Positions 38,192 to 47,884 of a stretch of 64,000 bases of DNA are shown one piece after another. This stretch comes from Paraburkholderia panacisoli. Lineage in GTDB: Bacteria; Pseudomonadota; Gammaproteobacteria; Burkholderiales; Burkholderiaceae. The DNA is taken from positions 248,001 through 312,000 of the forward strand of contig NZ_VTUZ01000006.1 of assembly GCF_008369935.1 (NCBI RefSeq), in the 5' to 3' direction. The first letter of the stretch is position 1, and every line of letters starts with the position of its first letter. A program made the position numbers and the translations under genes. The notes under the pieces are model-generated. The model was not told the DNA's origin. It did not search any database and was given only the letters and a program-made list of their open reading frames with translations.

Positions 38192-39319
38192 TTACCAACG
38201 ATGGCGCAGACCGATGACAGCCGAGACTTGTGTTTTGGTCGTCGACGGCGAAAGCGTGTAGATCTGGGCGAATTGCGCATCACCTGCGGCTTTCTGGTAA
38301 ATGCCAACAAGAAACACGTCCGTTCGTTTGCTCAGGAAATACACCGCGCCGGTGTTGAACTGATGCCATTTCGGACTTGAGTCCTGAGGATGGTATTGTC
38401 CCGTGGTAAAGATGTATGCGGCACCGAGCATCAGGTCCGGAAGCACGTAGTCGGTCAATGAAACTTCAAAGTTCTGCAGCGTCAGTCTGGATTGGTCGAG
38501 ATATTCGAAGCGCGCATTCGTATAGAGCATGGACAGGTTTGCATTTCCAAATGCGTAGGCGCCGCCTGTGCCGAACATTCTCTGCTTGCTCACACCTGCA
38601 TTGGTCGCGGGATTAGTGATGAAGGGTGAGGTGAAGCCGTAGTCGCCAACCACGGCGCCGTTGGGATTGGCCGGATCATTGGGCATTTTGACCTGAAGGT
38701 AGGCGGCTCCCAGCGAGAGCGGTCCCCGATGATATTGAGCGGCTGCGCTGATGGCGGTGTTGTCTGAGAAAGCTCCAGCCTTGTTCGAAAAGCCATAGAG
38801 TCCTTGGAACTGCAATCCACCGTAATCGATGCTTTTGTACTGCACCGCATTGTTAATGCGGAAAGTATCGAAGACGTTATCGCTGTCGCCGATGTGCGCA
38901 CCATATGCGGCAAACTGGCAGGCAGACGAAAAAATGCAAAGCGTGACGGCCTCGTCATACTGGCGGCCGACCGTGACCGTGCCCAGACTGTTCGATGACA
39001 AGCCAACGAAGGCTTGCCGCCCGAACAGCCGTCCGCCTTGCGACAGGGCGCCATTGGCGACGCTGTAGCCGCCTTCCAGCGTGAAGAGCGTCTTGACTCC
39101 CCCGCCAAGGTCTTCGACCCCCCTCATGCCCCAGCGCGGCGTCTGCATCGGTCCGCTCGCGAACTGCCAGGTCGAATGCCCTTGTTTGTCGGCTCCCTTC
39201 TGATTGTTCGCATACACGATTCCGCTTGAGATCAAACCGTAGAGCGTTACGCTGCTTTGGGCGAATGCGGTCTGACAAGCGAGAGCGGTTGCCGTAATTA
39301 CGATAGCGCGTCGAATCAT
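38192..39319 (-). CDS. Gram-negative general porin
   Basis: 375 residues. The signal peptide (MIRRAIVITATALACQTAFA) is followed by the typical QSSVTLYGLISSGIVYANNQ. β-strand segments with loops continue (GMRGVEDLGGGVKTLFTLEGGYSVANG; RLFGRQAFVGLSSNSLGTVTVGRQYD), ending in GLRHRW with a terminal aromatic residue as needed for BAM recognition. It forms a trimeric outer-membrane channel. It is divergent from the ABC importer operon, so it may serve uptake of the same compound. Confidence 0.9.
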   Translation of the reverse strand: MIRRAIVITATALACQTAFAQSSVTLYGLISSGIVYANNQKGADKQGHSTWQFASGPMQTPRWGMRGVEDLGGGVKTLFTLEGGYSVANGALSQGGRLFGRQAFVGLSSNSLGTVTVGRQYDEAVTLCIFSSACQFAAYGAHIGDSDNVFDTFRINNAVQYKSIDYGGLQFQGLYGFSNKAGAFSDNTAISAAAQYHRGPLSLGAAYLQVKMPNDPANPNGAVVGDYGFTSPFITNPATNAGVSKQRMFGTGGAYAFGNANLSMLYTNARFEYLDQSRLTLQNFEVSLTDYVLPDLMLGAAYIFTTGQYHPQDSSPKWHQFNTGAVYFLSKRTDVFLVGIYQKAAGDAQFAQIYTLSPSTTKTQVSAVIGLRHRW

Positions 39320-39764
39320 GATTTCCTTGAGTGCAGGCCCGATTGTTTTGGAGTTCGGCTCGATTAATTAGGAAAACGAATTTCTGAAGCTGTCTAGCCG
39401 GCCTTGAACATGCCGGCGTGGTGAATCTGACACCCGATTGTGTGGAGGAGGCCGTCTCGTGGCCGCCTCACTAGCGACCGATTCTTGCGGAACAAAAATC
39501 GCGTCGGCTAGCACCGAATTTGACTAGCAGTGAGCTAATTTTCAGATCGGGTCATCGAGCAATGCGCGCGTCATGTGCGCAGTCCTGCGTGTTGCACAAA
39601 AATGGTGCATCGCAGGGGGTGAGCTAATTTCGGCATCACTCGTCTTCAAAATTGATGCTTGCGGGGACACTTTCGGCTACTGAGAATGCACTTAGCCGGC
39701 AGCACCTCGGAAAGCAACAGACCGGTTCCCTTGAATCCATGAAGGACCATCGGAGGAGTGAGAG
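39320..39764. promoter_or_regulatory. Divergent control region, porin and ABC operon
   Basis: 445 bases with no gene. GTGAGCTAATTT is repeated exactly at 39530-39541 and 39619-39630. Between them TGCAC (39593-39597) and GTGCA (39605-39609) form a dyad with a 7-base centre. The arrangement suits a LysR-type or similar regulator; the LysR gene at 46185 is the nearest candidate. Confidence 0.4.
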
Positions 39765-40796
39765 ATGTCAGTAATCGAGAATGCAGGGCGCAGGCGTGTG
39801 CTGCGGATGACGCTCGCAATGGGCGGCATGGCGGCGACAGGTGCACTGCTTTCGGTGCGCGCATTAGCAGGCGAAAAAGCGACTGTCAATATGCAGCTGG
39901 GGTGGGTTCCGGGCGGCAATCAGGTCGGTGAGATCGTCGCGAAGCGACTCGGCTTTTACGAACAGGAAGGAATCGATTTTCACATCCAGCCGGGCGGCCC
40001 GAATATCGATGGCGTCGCAATCGTCGCCTCGGGGCGCTTCGAGGCGGGCGAGATCTCATCGAGCCCATCGATCATGCTGGCCGTCTCAGAGGGGCTGCCG
40101 ATCAAATGCATCGCCGCCGGGCTGCAGCAGCACCCTTACACATTCTTTTCACTGAAGAAAAACCCGATTCGCACGCCGCACGACATGATAGGCAAGCGCA
40201 TTGGCATCCAGGCGACGGGAATGGTATTGCTCAAGGCGTTGCTGGCCAAGAACAAAATTCCTGAAAGTCAGGTCAACATCGTGCCGATCGGCGCCGACAT
40301 GATGCCGCTTCTGAGCGGGCAGGTGGATGCGGTGACCGGCTGGCAAACCAACACCACGGCGCTCAAGCCGCTTGGCGCGGATCGCGTTGATCTGCGGTTG
40401 TGGGACACCGGCGTACGCCTCTATGCGTTGCCGTACTACACGACAACGGCAGCGCTGAAGGAGCATCCGGACACGGTCAACCGCTTCTTGCGCGCAACGG
40501 CGCGTGGCTGGATCTACGCAAATACCCATCGCGATCAGGCCGTCGACCTGCTCATCAAGGAATACCCGAATCTGAATCATGCGGATGAGCGTGTCGCGAT
40601 CGATTCCCTGATGAGCTACGCCTTCAACCCGACGACGCAGACCCACGGCTGGGGCGCGATGGATCCGGCGGTCTGGGAAGAACAGATCTCGACCTACGGA
40701 CAGCTCGGCCAGTTCAGGGCGCATCAACCCAAGGTGGAGGACGTCATGACGATGGACGTGCTCAACGCTACCCGTTCCTCAAGACTATTGGTGTAA
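39765..40796 (+). CDS. ABC transporter substrate-binding protein (SsuA/NMT1 type)
   Basis: 343 residues. The N-terminus has a twin-arginine-like signal (GRRRVLRMTLAMGGMAATGALLS). The mature protein has the SsuA/NMT1/THI5 binding fold (VNMQLGWVPGGNQVGEIVAKRLGFYEQEGIDF; GGPNIDGVAIVASGRFEAGE; VDAVTGWQTNTTALK). Members bind sulfonates, pyrimidine precursors, taurine or aromatic carboxylates. It is first in an operon with ATPase and permease genes and then oxidation/CoA genes, so the ligand is likely a carbon source. Confidence 0.88.
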   Translation: MSVIENAGRRRVLRMTLAMGGMAATGALLSVRALAGEKATVNMQLGWVPGGNQVGEIVAKRLGFYEQEGIDFHIQPGGPNIDGVAIVASGRFEAGEISSSPSIMLAVSEGLPIKCIAAGLQQHPYTFFSLKKNPIRTPHDMIGKRIGIQATGMVLLKALLAKNKIPESQVNIVPIGADMMPLLSGQVDAVTGWQTNTTALKPLGADRVDLRLWDTGVRLYALPYYTTTAALKEHPDTVNRFLRATARGWIYANTHRDQAVDLLIKEYPNLNHADERVAIDSLMSYAFNPTTQTHGWGAMDPAVWEEQISTYGQLGQFRAHQPKVEDVMTMDVLNATRSSRLLV

Positions 40797-40800
40797 ACCC

Positions 40801-41634
40801 ATGCATGCTGCCACGTTTAATCCGCCGCGCGCGGAGCGGGAAAACTCGCCCGTAGATGTTCTGCAGGCCGGCGCCTCGTCAATTAGCTGCCGCAATATCA
40901 ATGTGCGCTTCTTCACCGACCGTCGTAGCGTCACCGCGATCGAAGGTTTGAGCCTGGACGTTGCGGCAGGTGAATTCCTCACGCTTCTGGGACCTTCCGG
41001 CTGTGGGAAGTCGACTTTCCTGCGTGTCGTTGCCGATCTGGTCAAGCCGAGCCGGGGCGAGATCAGTGTGCTCGGCGCCGCACCCAATGTCGCACGTGCG
41101 CGGCGCGATATTGGCTTCGTGTTTCAGGATGCGGCGCTCCTGCCGTGGAGAACGGCTCTGCAGAACGTGCAGTTGCCGCTGGAAGTGGCGGGCGGGAAGA
41201 ATCGGGCTGGTCGCGCCACGCCACGTGAACTGCTCGAACTCGTCGGACTCAAGGGGCGTGAGGACGCGTACCCGCATGAGATGTCGGGCGGCATGCGCCA
41301 GCGGGTCGCCATCGCCCGTGCTCTGGTCAGCGACCCGAAAGTACTGTTGATGGATGAGCCGTTCGGCGCACTCGATGAAATTACGCGCGATCGCCTCAAT
41401 GAAGAACTGCGCCGCGTCTGGAAAGAGATGGGACTCACAACGCTGTTCGTCACGCACAGCATCTACGAAGCGGCATTCCTCGGTCAACGTGTCCTGATGC
41501 TGGCTGCTAACCCCGGCCGGGTGAAGGAAATCGTGCCCGTCAGTCTGCCTGAAGACCGCACGCTCGATATCCGCGAGACCCGCGAATTCGTCGAACTCGC
41601 CGCCTATCTACGACGTGTATTGGAGACCTGCTAA
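40801..41634 (+). CDS. ABC transporter ATPase (SsuB/TauB type)
   Basis: 277 residues. Walker A LLGPSGCGKST, signature MSGGMRQRVAIARALV, Walker B VLLMDEPFGALDE, and switch HSIYEAAFLGQRV are all intact. An extra ~35-residue N-terminal extension precedes the nucleotide-binding domain. Stop and the next start (ATG at 41634) overlap by one base. It powers the importer fed by the binding protein 4 bases upstream. Confidence 0.92.
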   Translation: MHAATFNPPRAERENSPVDVLQAGASSISCRNINVRFFTDRRSVTAIEGLSLDVAAGEFLTLLGPSGCGKSTFLRVVADLVKPSRGEISVLGAAPNVARARRDIGFVFQDAALLPWRTALQNVQLPLEVAGGKNRAGRATPRELLELVGLKGREDAYPHEMSGGMRQRVAIARALVSDPKVLLMDEPFGALDEITRDRLNEELRRVWKEMGLTTLFVTHSIYEAAFLGQRVLMLAANPGRVKEIVPVSLPEDRTLDIRETREFVELAAYLRRVLETC

Positions 41635-42473
41635 TGGCTACGTCTGAGATCCACCTGAATATGTCTTCCCCGACTGCCGACGACGAAGCGCAGGCTTGGG
41701 CCGCCCGCCGACGTCGGCAAGTTTGGCGCGCGCGTATGTTGCCGGCGCTGGGTATCGCGGGCCTTCTCTTCGCCTGGTGGGCTGTGGTTGCAGGCTTTCA
41801 CGTCAAGCCATTCATTGCACCAACGCCCATGCTCGTGCTGGAGACGTTCGTCAGCAAGAGTGATGTGCTGATACAGAATTTGCTGCCGACCGCAATCGAG
41901 GCATCGCTGGGCTTTCTGCTAGGGAATCTCGCAGCGATCCTGCTGGCAACCGTCTTTGTACACAACAAGACGCTGCAGGACATCTTCTATCCGGTTGCTG
42001 TGATGATCAACTCGATTCCTGTCGTCGCCAAGGCACCGATTCTCGTGCTGATCATGGGCAACGGGCTCGAACCGAAGATCACCATCGCTGCGATTGTCTG
42101 CTTCTTCCCGACGTTGGTGAACATGGTTCGCGGACTCAATGCAGTCAATCCGCAGGCAATGGAGTTGATGCAGATTCTCTCGGCCAGCAAGCGCGAGATC
42201 TTCTTCAAGCTCCGGGTCTTCTCGTCGCTGCCGTATCTCTTCTCCGCGCTGCGCATCGCTGCGTCGATGTCGGTGATCGGTGCAGTGGTGGGCGAGTGGA
42301 TCGGGGCGACGCAGGGTATAGGCGCGATGATTATTCAGGCGACCTATAACTTCGATTCCGCGCTGCTGTACACGGCCATCATCATGAGCGCCATCTTGTC
42401 AGGTGCGTTTTTCCTGATCATCGCAGTAGTCGAGCGTTGCCTCGTCAAATGGCAACCCGAAAGCGCGCATTGA
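41634..42473 (+). CDS. ABC transporter permease (SsuC/TauC type)
   Basis: 279 residues with about six transmembrane segments; a BPD-transporter core lies around GLNAVNPQAMELMQILSASKREIFFKLRVFSSLPYLFSALRIA, which contains the EAA-type loop that docks the ATPase. It completes the importer. N-terminal ~40 residues are polar and cytoplasmic. Confidence 0.9.
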   Translation: MATSEIHLNMSSPTADDEAQAWAARRRRQVWRARMLPALGIAGLLFAWWAVVAGFHVKPFIAPTPMLVLETFVSKSDVLIQNLLPTAIEASLGFLLGNLAAILLATVFVHNKTLQDIFYPVAVMINSIPVVAKAPILVLIMGNGLEPKITIAAIVCFFPTLVNMVRGLNAVNPQAMELMQILSASKREIFFKLRVFSSLPYLFSALRIAASMSVIGAVVGEWIGATQGIGAMIIQATYNFDSALLYTAIIMSAILSGAFFLIIAVVERCLVKWQPESAH

Positions 42474-42509
42474 GCCTGAGCGATATAGCCAATTCTGAAA
42501 GGAGACGAA

Positions 42510-43895
42510 ATGAACATGATCAGCGAATGGATTCAGGAACCCGCGCGCGATGTGCGCGTGGTCGCGAAGGCTAACGTCGTGGTAGTCGGAGGTGGTCCCG
42601 CAGGCCTGTCGGCAGCGATCGGCGCGGCGCGAAACGGTGCGGAAGTCATTCTTCTCGAGCGTTACAACCATCTTGGCGGGCTAGCATCGGGCGGCATGGT
42701 GCTCGTACTCGATGACATGTGGGACAACCACCTTCAAGAAATCTCCGTGCGCGGCACCTGCATGACGTTCATCGAGCGGATGGCGGCGCGCAACCTTGCG
42801 ATGTTTCCGCGTTCGCACGAATGGGGCGAAGATCCTGCGGCCTATCGTCAGTGGGGTCGTTGGGGCACCTTTGATTTTCACAGCCAGAAGACGCCGCATC
42901 CAGTGTGCTTCGCGGCAGCGTTCGATCCGGACGCGATGAAGCGCGTCGCGCTGGAAATGGTGGAAGAGCTTGGTATCAAGCTTCGGCTGCACTCGTGGTT
43001 TTCGCAGACCCTCGTCGAGGACGGTCAGGTGAAGGGCGTGATCTGCGATACAAAAAGCGGACGGGAAGCGATTCTTGCCGACGTCGTGATCGACGCGACC
43101 GGCGACCTGGATGTTGCCGCCTCGGCGGGTGTTCCGCATGTCGGGGGCACCTACATCACGACAACAGTATTTCGTCTCGGCGGTGTCGACACGGACGAGG
43201 CAGAACGCTTTGAGGCCGAAGAGCCGGAGACGTTCGCACTGCTCGACCGTCAGATCAAGCGCATCCTCGGCGGTTCGTGGGGCTACTGGTGGCTCAAGAC
43301 GCCTTTGCCGGGCGTCGTATGGTGCAACTGCCCGCATATGGCGGGTCTCGACGGCCTCAACCCGGAGGATCTGACGCGAGCAGAGGTGCAGGGCCGCAAA
43401 CACATCCATGCCGTGGTCGACTTCGTGCGGGAAAAGCTGCCGGGCTTCAAGAACTGCTATGTGATCGATGTCGCACCGCAAACCGGCGTGCGCCAGACTC
43501 GCCTCCTCGAAGGCGAATATGTCATGAGCAAGGATGATCTCGCGCAGCGCACGCGCTTCGACGACAGCATCGCTCGCGGACGCGACTATTACATGCCATA
43601 CCGCGTGTTGCTGCCGAAGCAGATCGACAATCTGCTCGTCGCGGGCCGTCACTATTCGGCGACGTCGCAGGCACAAAAGATGTCGCGCGAGATTCCCCCG
43701 TGCATGGCGATGGGTGAGGCCGCTGGCGTTGCCGCAGCGCTTGCGCTCAACGCGAATGTGTCGGTTCGTAATGTCGACGTGCGCGCCCTGCAGAAGACCT
43801 TGCGCACCCAAGGCGCGGACCCCGGCGACCAGACGGGGCGCAACGCCGACGTTCCGCCGCTTGCCATTCACGTCGATGCGAGGGCTGCAGCATGA
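42510..43895 (+). CDS. FAD-dependent oxidoreductase (FAD_oxidored family)
   Basis: 461 residues. A Rossmann dinucleotide fold begins NVVVVGGGPAGLSAAIGAARNGAEVILLERYNHLGG, and a second FAD contact is VVIDATGDLDVAASAGVPH. C-terminal FAD motif: NLLVAGRHYSATSQAQ... GEAAGVAAALAL. The family includes flavoproteins that dehydrogenate or hydroxylate small acids; the reaction here is not predicted. AGGAG sits before the ATG. Its stop overlaps the CoA transferase start (ATGA). Confidence 0.85.
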   Translation: MNMISEWIQEPARDVRVVAKANVVVVGGGPAGLSAAIGAARNGAEVILLERYNHLGGLASGGMVLVLDDMWDNHLQEISVRGTCMTFIERMAARNLAMFPRSHEWGEDPAAYRQWGRWGTFDFHSQKTPHPVCFAAAFDPDAMKRVALEMVEELGIKLRLHSWFSQTLVEDGQVKGVICDTKSGREAILADVVIDATGDLDVAASAGVPHVGGTYITTTVFRLGGVDTDEAERFEAEEPETFALLDRQIKRILGGSWGYWWLKTPLPGVVWCNCPHMAGLDGLNPEDLTRAEVQGRKHIHAVVDFVREKLPGFKNCYVIDVAPQTGVRQTRLLEGEYVMSKDDLAQRTRFDDSIARGRDYYMPYRVLLPKQIDNLLVAGRHYSATSQAQKMSREIPPCMAMGEAAGVAAALALNANVSVRNVDVRALQKTLRTQGADPGDQTGRNADVPPLAIHVDARAAA

Positions 43896-45070
43896 ATAAC
43901 GGTTACAACGCAGTCACGCAGGATTTGCCGCTTCAAGGCGTGCGCATCATCGACTTGACGCAGGTCATGATGGGGCCCGTCTGCACGCAGATGCTGGCCG
44001 ATTACGGTGCGGACGTCATCAAGGTCGAGCGCATCGGAGGGGGCGATTTGAGCCGCTCCACATTCGAGCCCGTGGCCGGTGCCGACAACCCGATCTTCTG
44101 CAGTCTCAACCGCAACAAGCGCAGCCTCGAACTCGATTTGCGCGACGCTGAACAGATGGCGGCACTGAAGAAGCTGATCGCCGACGCCGACGTTGTCGTC
44201 AGCAACTTTCGCGCAGGCGTGATGGATCGGATGGGCATCGGTTATGAAGCATGTCGGAGCCTGAACCCGCGGATTATTTTTGCGGTGGGGACTGGGTTCG
44301 GCGAAACGGGGCCGTACGCGCACAAGGGTGGTCAAGATGTGCTCGCGCAGGCGATGAGCGGTGTGATGGCGCGCCGGGCGGATGAGTCGCTGCCGGTCTC
44401 GGTGTACCCGACCGCGCTGGCTGACTATTCCGCGGGCATGCACATGGTGCAGGGCATCCTTCTCGCATTGCTGCATCGCGAGCGGACCGGGGAAGGACAG
44501 AAGGTCAACGTATCGCTGTACAACTCGATGCTCTCGATGCAGATGCAGGAAGCGGCGATGATCATGATGGCCGACTCCGAAGTGAATTGGGCGGCAATGC
44601 CGCTCTCGGGTGTATTCGATACCCAGGACGGTGCCCTTGTCCTCGTCGGCGCATTCAAGCCGAACCCGCTTCGCGATATCTGTGCGGCGTTGCAAATCGG
44701 CGACCTGTCCGGTGATCCACGTTTTTGCAATCTGAACGAGCAGTTCCGCCACAAGGACGAGCTGCAAACGATTTTCCGTGAGCACTTAGCATCCAACACC
44801 CGAGACTTCTGGCTCGAGCGGCTGGAAGAGCAGGACCTCCTTTGCGCCCCGGTGCGCGACCTGCGCGAAGCCCTTGTCGACCCGCAGACACTGCACAACC
44901 GTCTGATCATCGAAGGAGACGGTGAAGGGCAGCCCGTGCGCTTCATCGGCAGTCCCATCGAACTGTCGCGGGCGCCTGTTGGACTGCGCCGCGCTCCCCC
45001 GAGGCTCGGGCAGCACACCGAGGAGATTCTCAATCAGTTGCGCGGGACGATCGCGCCGGAGGTCGTATGA
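43892..45070 (+). CDS. CaiB/BaiF-type (class III) CoA transferase
   Basis: 392 residues. Conserved blocks are GVRIIDLTQVMMGPVCTQMLADYGADVIKVE, NRNKRSLELDL and DYSAGMHMVQGILLAL, with the catalytic Asp in TALADYSAG. Class III transferases move CoA between acids without a ping-pong enzyme-CoA thioester of the class I kind. With the hydratase overlapping by four bases, it would activate the imported acid or its oxidised product for β-oxidation-like steps. Confidence 0.9.
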   Translation: MNNGYNAVTQDLPLQGVRIIDLTQVMMGPVCTQMLADYGADVIKVERIGGGDLSRSTFEPVAGADNPIFCSLNRNKRSLELDLRDAEQMAALKKLIADADVVVSNFRAGVMDRMGIGYEACRSLNPRIIFAVGTGFGETGPYAHKGGQDVLAQAMSGVMARRADESLPVSVYPTALADYSAGMHMVQGILLALLHRERTGEGQKVNVSLYNSMLSMQMQEAAMIMMADSEVNWAAMPLSGVFDTQDGALVLVGAFKPNPLRDICAALQIGDLSGDPRFCNLNEQFRHKDELQTIFREHLASNTRDFWLERLEEQDLLCAPVRDLREALVDPQTLHNRLIIEGDGEGQPVRFIGSPIELSRAPVGLRRAPPRLGQHTEEILNQLRGTIAPEVV

Positions 45071-45840
45071 GCGTAAGACTGACGATCGATCAGCATGTGG
45101 CCACTGTGACGCTGGCTCGGCCGGAAGCGCTCAATGCCGTAGATCTCGAGACCGAGAGCGAACTTCAGCGCGTCTGGAACGAACTCGAGCGGAACCGGGA
45201 CATACGCGTCGTCGTGCTGACTGGGGAGGGGGAGCGTGCGTTCTGCGTGGGGGCCGATCTCAAGAACCCATCGATGAGCGGGCTCGAATACTGGGCCGCG
45301 CCCCGGCCGGGCGGATTTGGCGGCATCGCGCTGCGCGAAACGCTGAACGTGCCCGTGATTGCCCGTGTGAACGGCTATGCGCTCGGCGGCGGGTTCGAAA
45401 TGGTACTCGGATGCGATCTCGTGGTCGCTTGCGAAGAGGCCAGTTTTGGCTTGCCCGAGGCGCTTGTCGGGCGCATGCCTCTCGATGGGGGCATGACGCT
45501 CCTGCAACGTCAGATCCCTTACCGGCAGGCGATGGCGATGCTGTTGACAGGACGCCGCGTGGCGGCGCGCGAAGCGCTCGACATGGGGCTGGTCAATGAA
45601 GTCGTGCCGCGCGTGGAACTCGACGCGGCCGTCGAACGTTGGGTCGAAGCGTTGCTCGCCTGTGCTCCGCTGTCACTCCAGGCCATCAAGCAGGTGGTGC
45701 GGAGGACGTCGACGCTTTCAGCGGCGGAGGCTCAGGCTTTGCGGTTGCCTGCACTGGTGTCGGCGTTGCAATCCGAAGATGCGCATGAAGGTGTGCGCGC
45801 TTTCCAGGAGAAGCGCAAACCTCGCTGGAGCGGACGCTAA
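45067..45840 (+). CDS. Enoyl-CoA hydratase/isomerase
   Basis: 257-residue crotonase-superfamily protein. The oxyanion-hole segments are [11 protein letters not shown] and [23 protein letters not shown]. Catalytic glutamates are likely in [14 protein letters not shown]. It hydrates or isomerises an enoyl-CoA; exact substrate unknown. It overlaps the CoA transferase at its start and the ferredoxin at its end. Confidence 0.9.
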   Translation: MSVRLTIDQHVATVTLARPEALNAVDLETESELQRVWNELERNRDIRVVVLTGEGERAFCVGADLKNPSMSGLEYWAAPRPGGFGGIALRETLNVPVIARVNGYALGGGFEMVLGCDLVVACEEASFGLPEALVGRMPLDGGMTLLQRQIPYRQAMAMLLTGRRVAAREALDMGLVNEVVPRVELDAAVERWVEALLACAPLSLQAIKQVVRRTSTLSAAEAQALRLPALVSALQSEDAHEGVRAFQEKRKPRWSGR

Positions 45841-46175
45841 TGGCTTACGTCATCACGTCACCCTGTATCGACGTCAAGGACGGCGCCTGCGTGCAATGCT
45901 GTCCCGTCGACTGTATCTACGAAGGCGAGCGCACCCTGTACATTCATCCCGATGAATGCATCAGTTGCGGGGTGTGCGTGTCGGTGTGCCCGACGGAGGC
46001 GATTTTCCATGAGGACGAGGTTCCGCAGGCAGAGGTTCGATTCACCTGCGTCAACCGGGAGTTCTTCGATGGCCCTGTCAGTGCGCTGGGTTCACCTGGT
46101 GGCGCGTGCGATGTAGGCAAGGTACCGTGCGACCATCCCGTGGTCGCCGGGTGGCCGGCGCGCGCTGCGAATTGA
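45840..46175 (+). CDS. Ferredoxin with two Fe-S clusters (FdxA type)
   Basis: 111 residues. Cysteine motifs resemble seven-iron ferredoxins such as mycobacterial Fdx[23 protein letters not shown], then [17 protein letters not shown]. The tail [18 protein letters not shown] is also FdxA-like and carries two additional Cys. It could be the electron partner for the FAD oxidoreductase in this operon. Last catabolic gene before LysR. Confidence 0.88.
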   Translation: MAYVITSPCIDVKDGACVQCCPVDCIYEGERTLYIHPDECISCGVCVSVCPTEAIFHEDEVPQAEVRFTCVNREFFDGPVSALGSPGGACDVGKVPCDHPVVAGWPARAAN

Positions 46176-46184
46176 GGCAACACG

Positions 46185-47099
46185 ATGCATTCGAATGTCC
46201 TGAAATATTTTGTTGAAGTGGCGCGTTGCGGATCGATCCGGAAGGCCGCACAGAATCTGTACGTCGCTTCGAGTGCGGTCAACCGCCAGATTCTCAAGCT
46301 CGAATCGGAGATGGGCGCGGAACTGTTCGACCGGCTGCCGAATGGGATCCGCCTGAACGCGGCGGGAGAGCGTGTGCTCCAGCATATCCGTTCGACACTG
46401 AACGACTTTCATCTGATGCGCAGTGAACTCGATGCATTGAAGGGGGAGCGCAAGGGACACGTGTCAGTGGCGGCGATGGACTCGCTCTTCGTCGACTTTC
46501 TGCCCGCCACGGTGGAGGAGTTTTCCGATTCGTATCCGGCAGTGACGTATTCGATTGCTGCCGTGCCGCCTCACGACGTACCGGCGCGGCTGGTGAGCGG
46601 TGAATATGACCTCGGCATTTCGTACATCACAAAGCTGCCAGCTGGCCTTGATGTCGTGACGGAAGTGTCCCTGCCGCCTGGGGTCGTGATGGCTTCGTCG
46701 CACCCGTTGGCGAAGAAGGAGCGCATCAGCTTCGACGAGTGCCGCAACCACGCGTTTCTCAGACTCGAAGGACGCTCGCCAATTCAGGGTATCGTGGAAA
46801 ACGATTTTCACGAGTATTGGGAATCGCTGAGGCCCAGCGTGACGTGCAACTCCACGACGCTTCTCAAGCGCCTGATCGCATCGGGGCGGGGCATTTCGTT
46901 TTTTTCCAAACTGGCGTTTCTCGACGAGCTGGCGCGAGGCGAGGTGGTATGGCGGCCGCTTGACGATGTGAATGTCAACGCGCTCACCGTCGGCGTCATT
47001 GCGCCGAATCAACGCGCGCTGGCTCACGTGACGCTTCAGTTCGTCGACCGTATGGTGAGACGCCTGAAGCATGTCGAATTGTCGTTGCGCGGAGTTTGA
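46185..47099 (+). CDS. LysR-family transcriptional regulator
   Basis: 304 residues. N-terminal winged HTH (FVEVARCGSIRKAAQNLYVASSAVNRQILKLE) and a C-terminal effector-binding domain (HVSVAAMDSLFVDFLPATVEEF; YDLGISYITKLPAG). It follows the catabolic operon by 9 bases, so is probably co-transcribed and may regulate it through the repeats at 39.53-39.63 kb. The adjacent SDR start lies 23 bases on. Confidence 0.9.
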   Translation: MHSNVLKYFVEVARCGSIRKAAQNLYVASSAVNRQILKLESEMGAELFDRLPNGIRLNAAGERVLQHIRSTLNDFHLMRSELDALKGERKGHVSVAAMDSLFVDFLPATVEEFSDSYPAVTYSIAAVPPHDVPARLVSGEYDLGISYITKLPAGLDVVTEVSLPPGVVMASSHPLAKKERISFDECRNHAFLRLEGRSPIQGIVENDFHEYWESLRPSVTCNSTTLLKRLIASGRGISFFSKLAFLDELARGEVVWRPLDDVNVNALTVGVIAPNQRALAHVTLQFVDRMVRRLKHVELSLRGV

Positions 47100-47122
47100 T
47101 CAATCGGCGTTCCGGAGCATCC

Positions 47123-47884
47123 ATGCGAGATTTGAAGAACAAGGTGGTGTTGATCACAGGTGCGAGTTCTGGCATCGGGGCCGCGCTCGCCCGCGCATTC
47201 GGCGAATGTGGCGCCAGAGTTGCGGTTCACTATCGGAGTAGCGCGTCAGCGGCGCAATCCGTCGTGTCGCAGATCAAGGAGGCGGGCGGCGATGCGATCG
47301 CCGTGCAGGCCGACGTTACCGAGTCCGCACAGGTGGATGACATGGTGACGAAGGTGCACGCGCACTTCGGACGCATCGACGTTCTGGTGAACAATGCGGG
47401 CGGATTTGTGCGGCGTGCACCTATCGTCGAAGCAGACGACGACTACATCGAGGACGTCTTTCGTCTCAATGCGCGCTCGGTCGTCGCCGTGAGCCGCCGA
47501 GTCATTCCACTCATGGCGGGATCGGGCGGTGGAAACATCATCAACGTGACAACGCAAGCGGCTCGGACAGGTGGTGGGCCGGGTGCCGGGCTCTATGCAG
47601 CATGCAAGGGCTTCGTGTCGACCATTACCCGTACGATGGCGAAAGAGCTCGTGGGCGAGAGAATCCGCGTCAACGCGGTAGCGCCGGGTGTGATCGAAAC
47701 GCCGTTCCATGATGGACACTCCAGCCCGGAGATTCTCAAGCGCTTTTCTGCGGCCATTCCGATGGGGCGCTTAGGCACCGCTGAAGAATGTACCGGTGCG
47801 TTTCTGTTTCTGGCTAGTGACGAAGCGAGTAGCTACGTCACGGGGCAAATCATCGAAGTCAACGGCGGTCAAGTCATGCCCTGA
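47123..47884 (+). CDS. Short-chain dehydrogenase/reductase
   Basis: 253 residues, classical SDR. Cofactor motif ITGASSGIGAALARAF; NNAGG; active-site NVTTQAARTGGGPGAGLYAACKG, in which Tyr and Lys of YxxxK are present (LYAACKG) and a Thr/Gly-rich stretch stands where Ser is usual. C-terminus has FLASDEASSYVTGQIIEVNGG. It could oxidise a hydroxyacyl intermediate. The ATG at 47123 with GGAGC upstream is preferred to a longer frame overlapping lysR. Confidence 0.88.
   Translation: MRDLKNKVVLITGASSGIGAALARAFGECGARVAVHYRSSASAAQSVVSQIKEAGGDAIAVQADVTESAQVDDMVTKVHAHFGRIDVLVNNAGGFVRRAPIVEADDDYIEDVFRLNARSVVAVSRRVIPLMAGSGGGNIINVTTQAARTGGGPGAGLYAACKGFVSTITRTMAKELVGERIRVNAVAPGVIETPFHDGHSSPEILKRFSAAIPMGRLGTAEECTGAFLFLASDEASSYVTGQIIEVNGGQVMP

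Noticed and set aside
37919..38380. Plus-strand frame after the LysE gene
   Set aside because: It crosses a strong terminator and the tRNA-like remnant and overlaps the porin gene; no domain.
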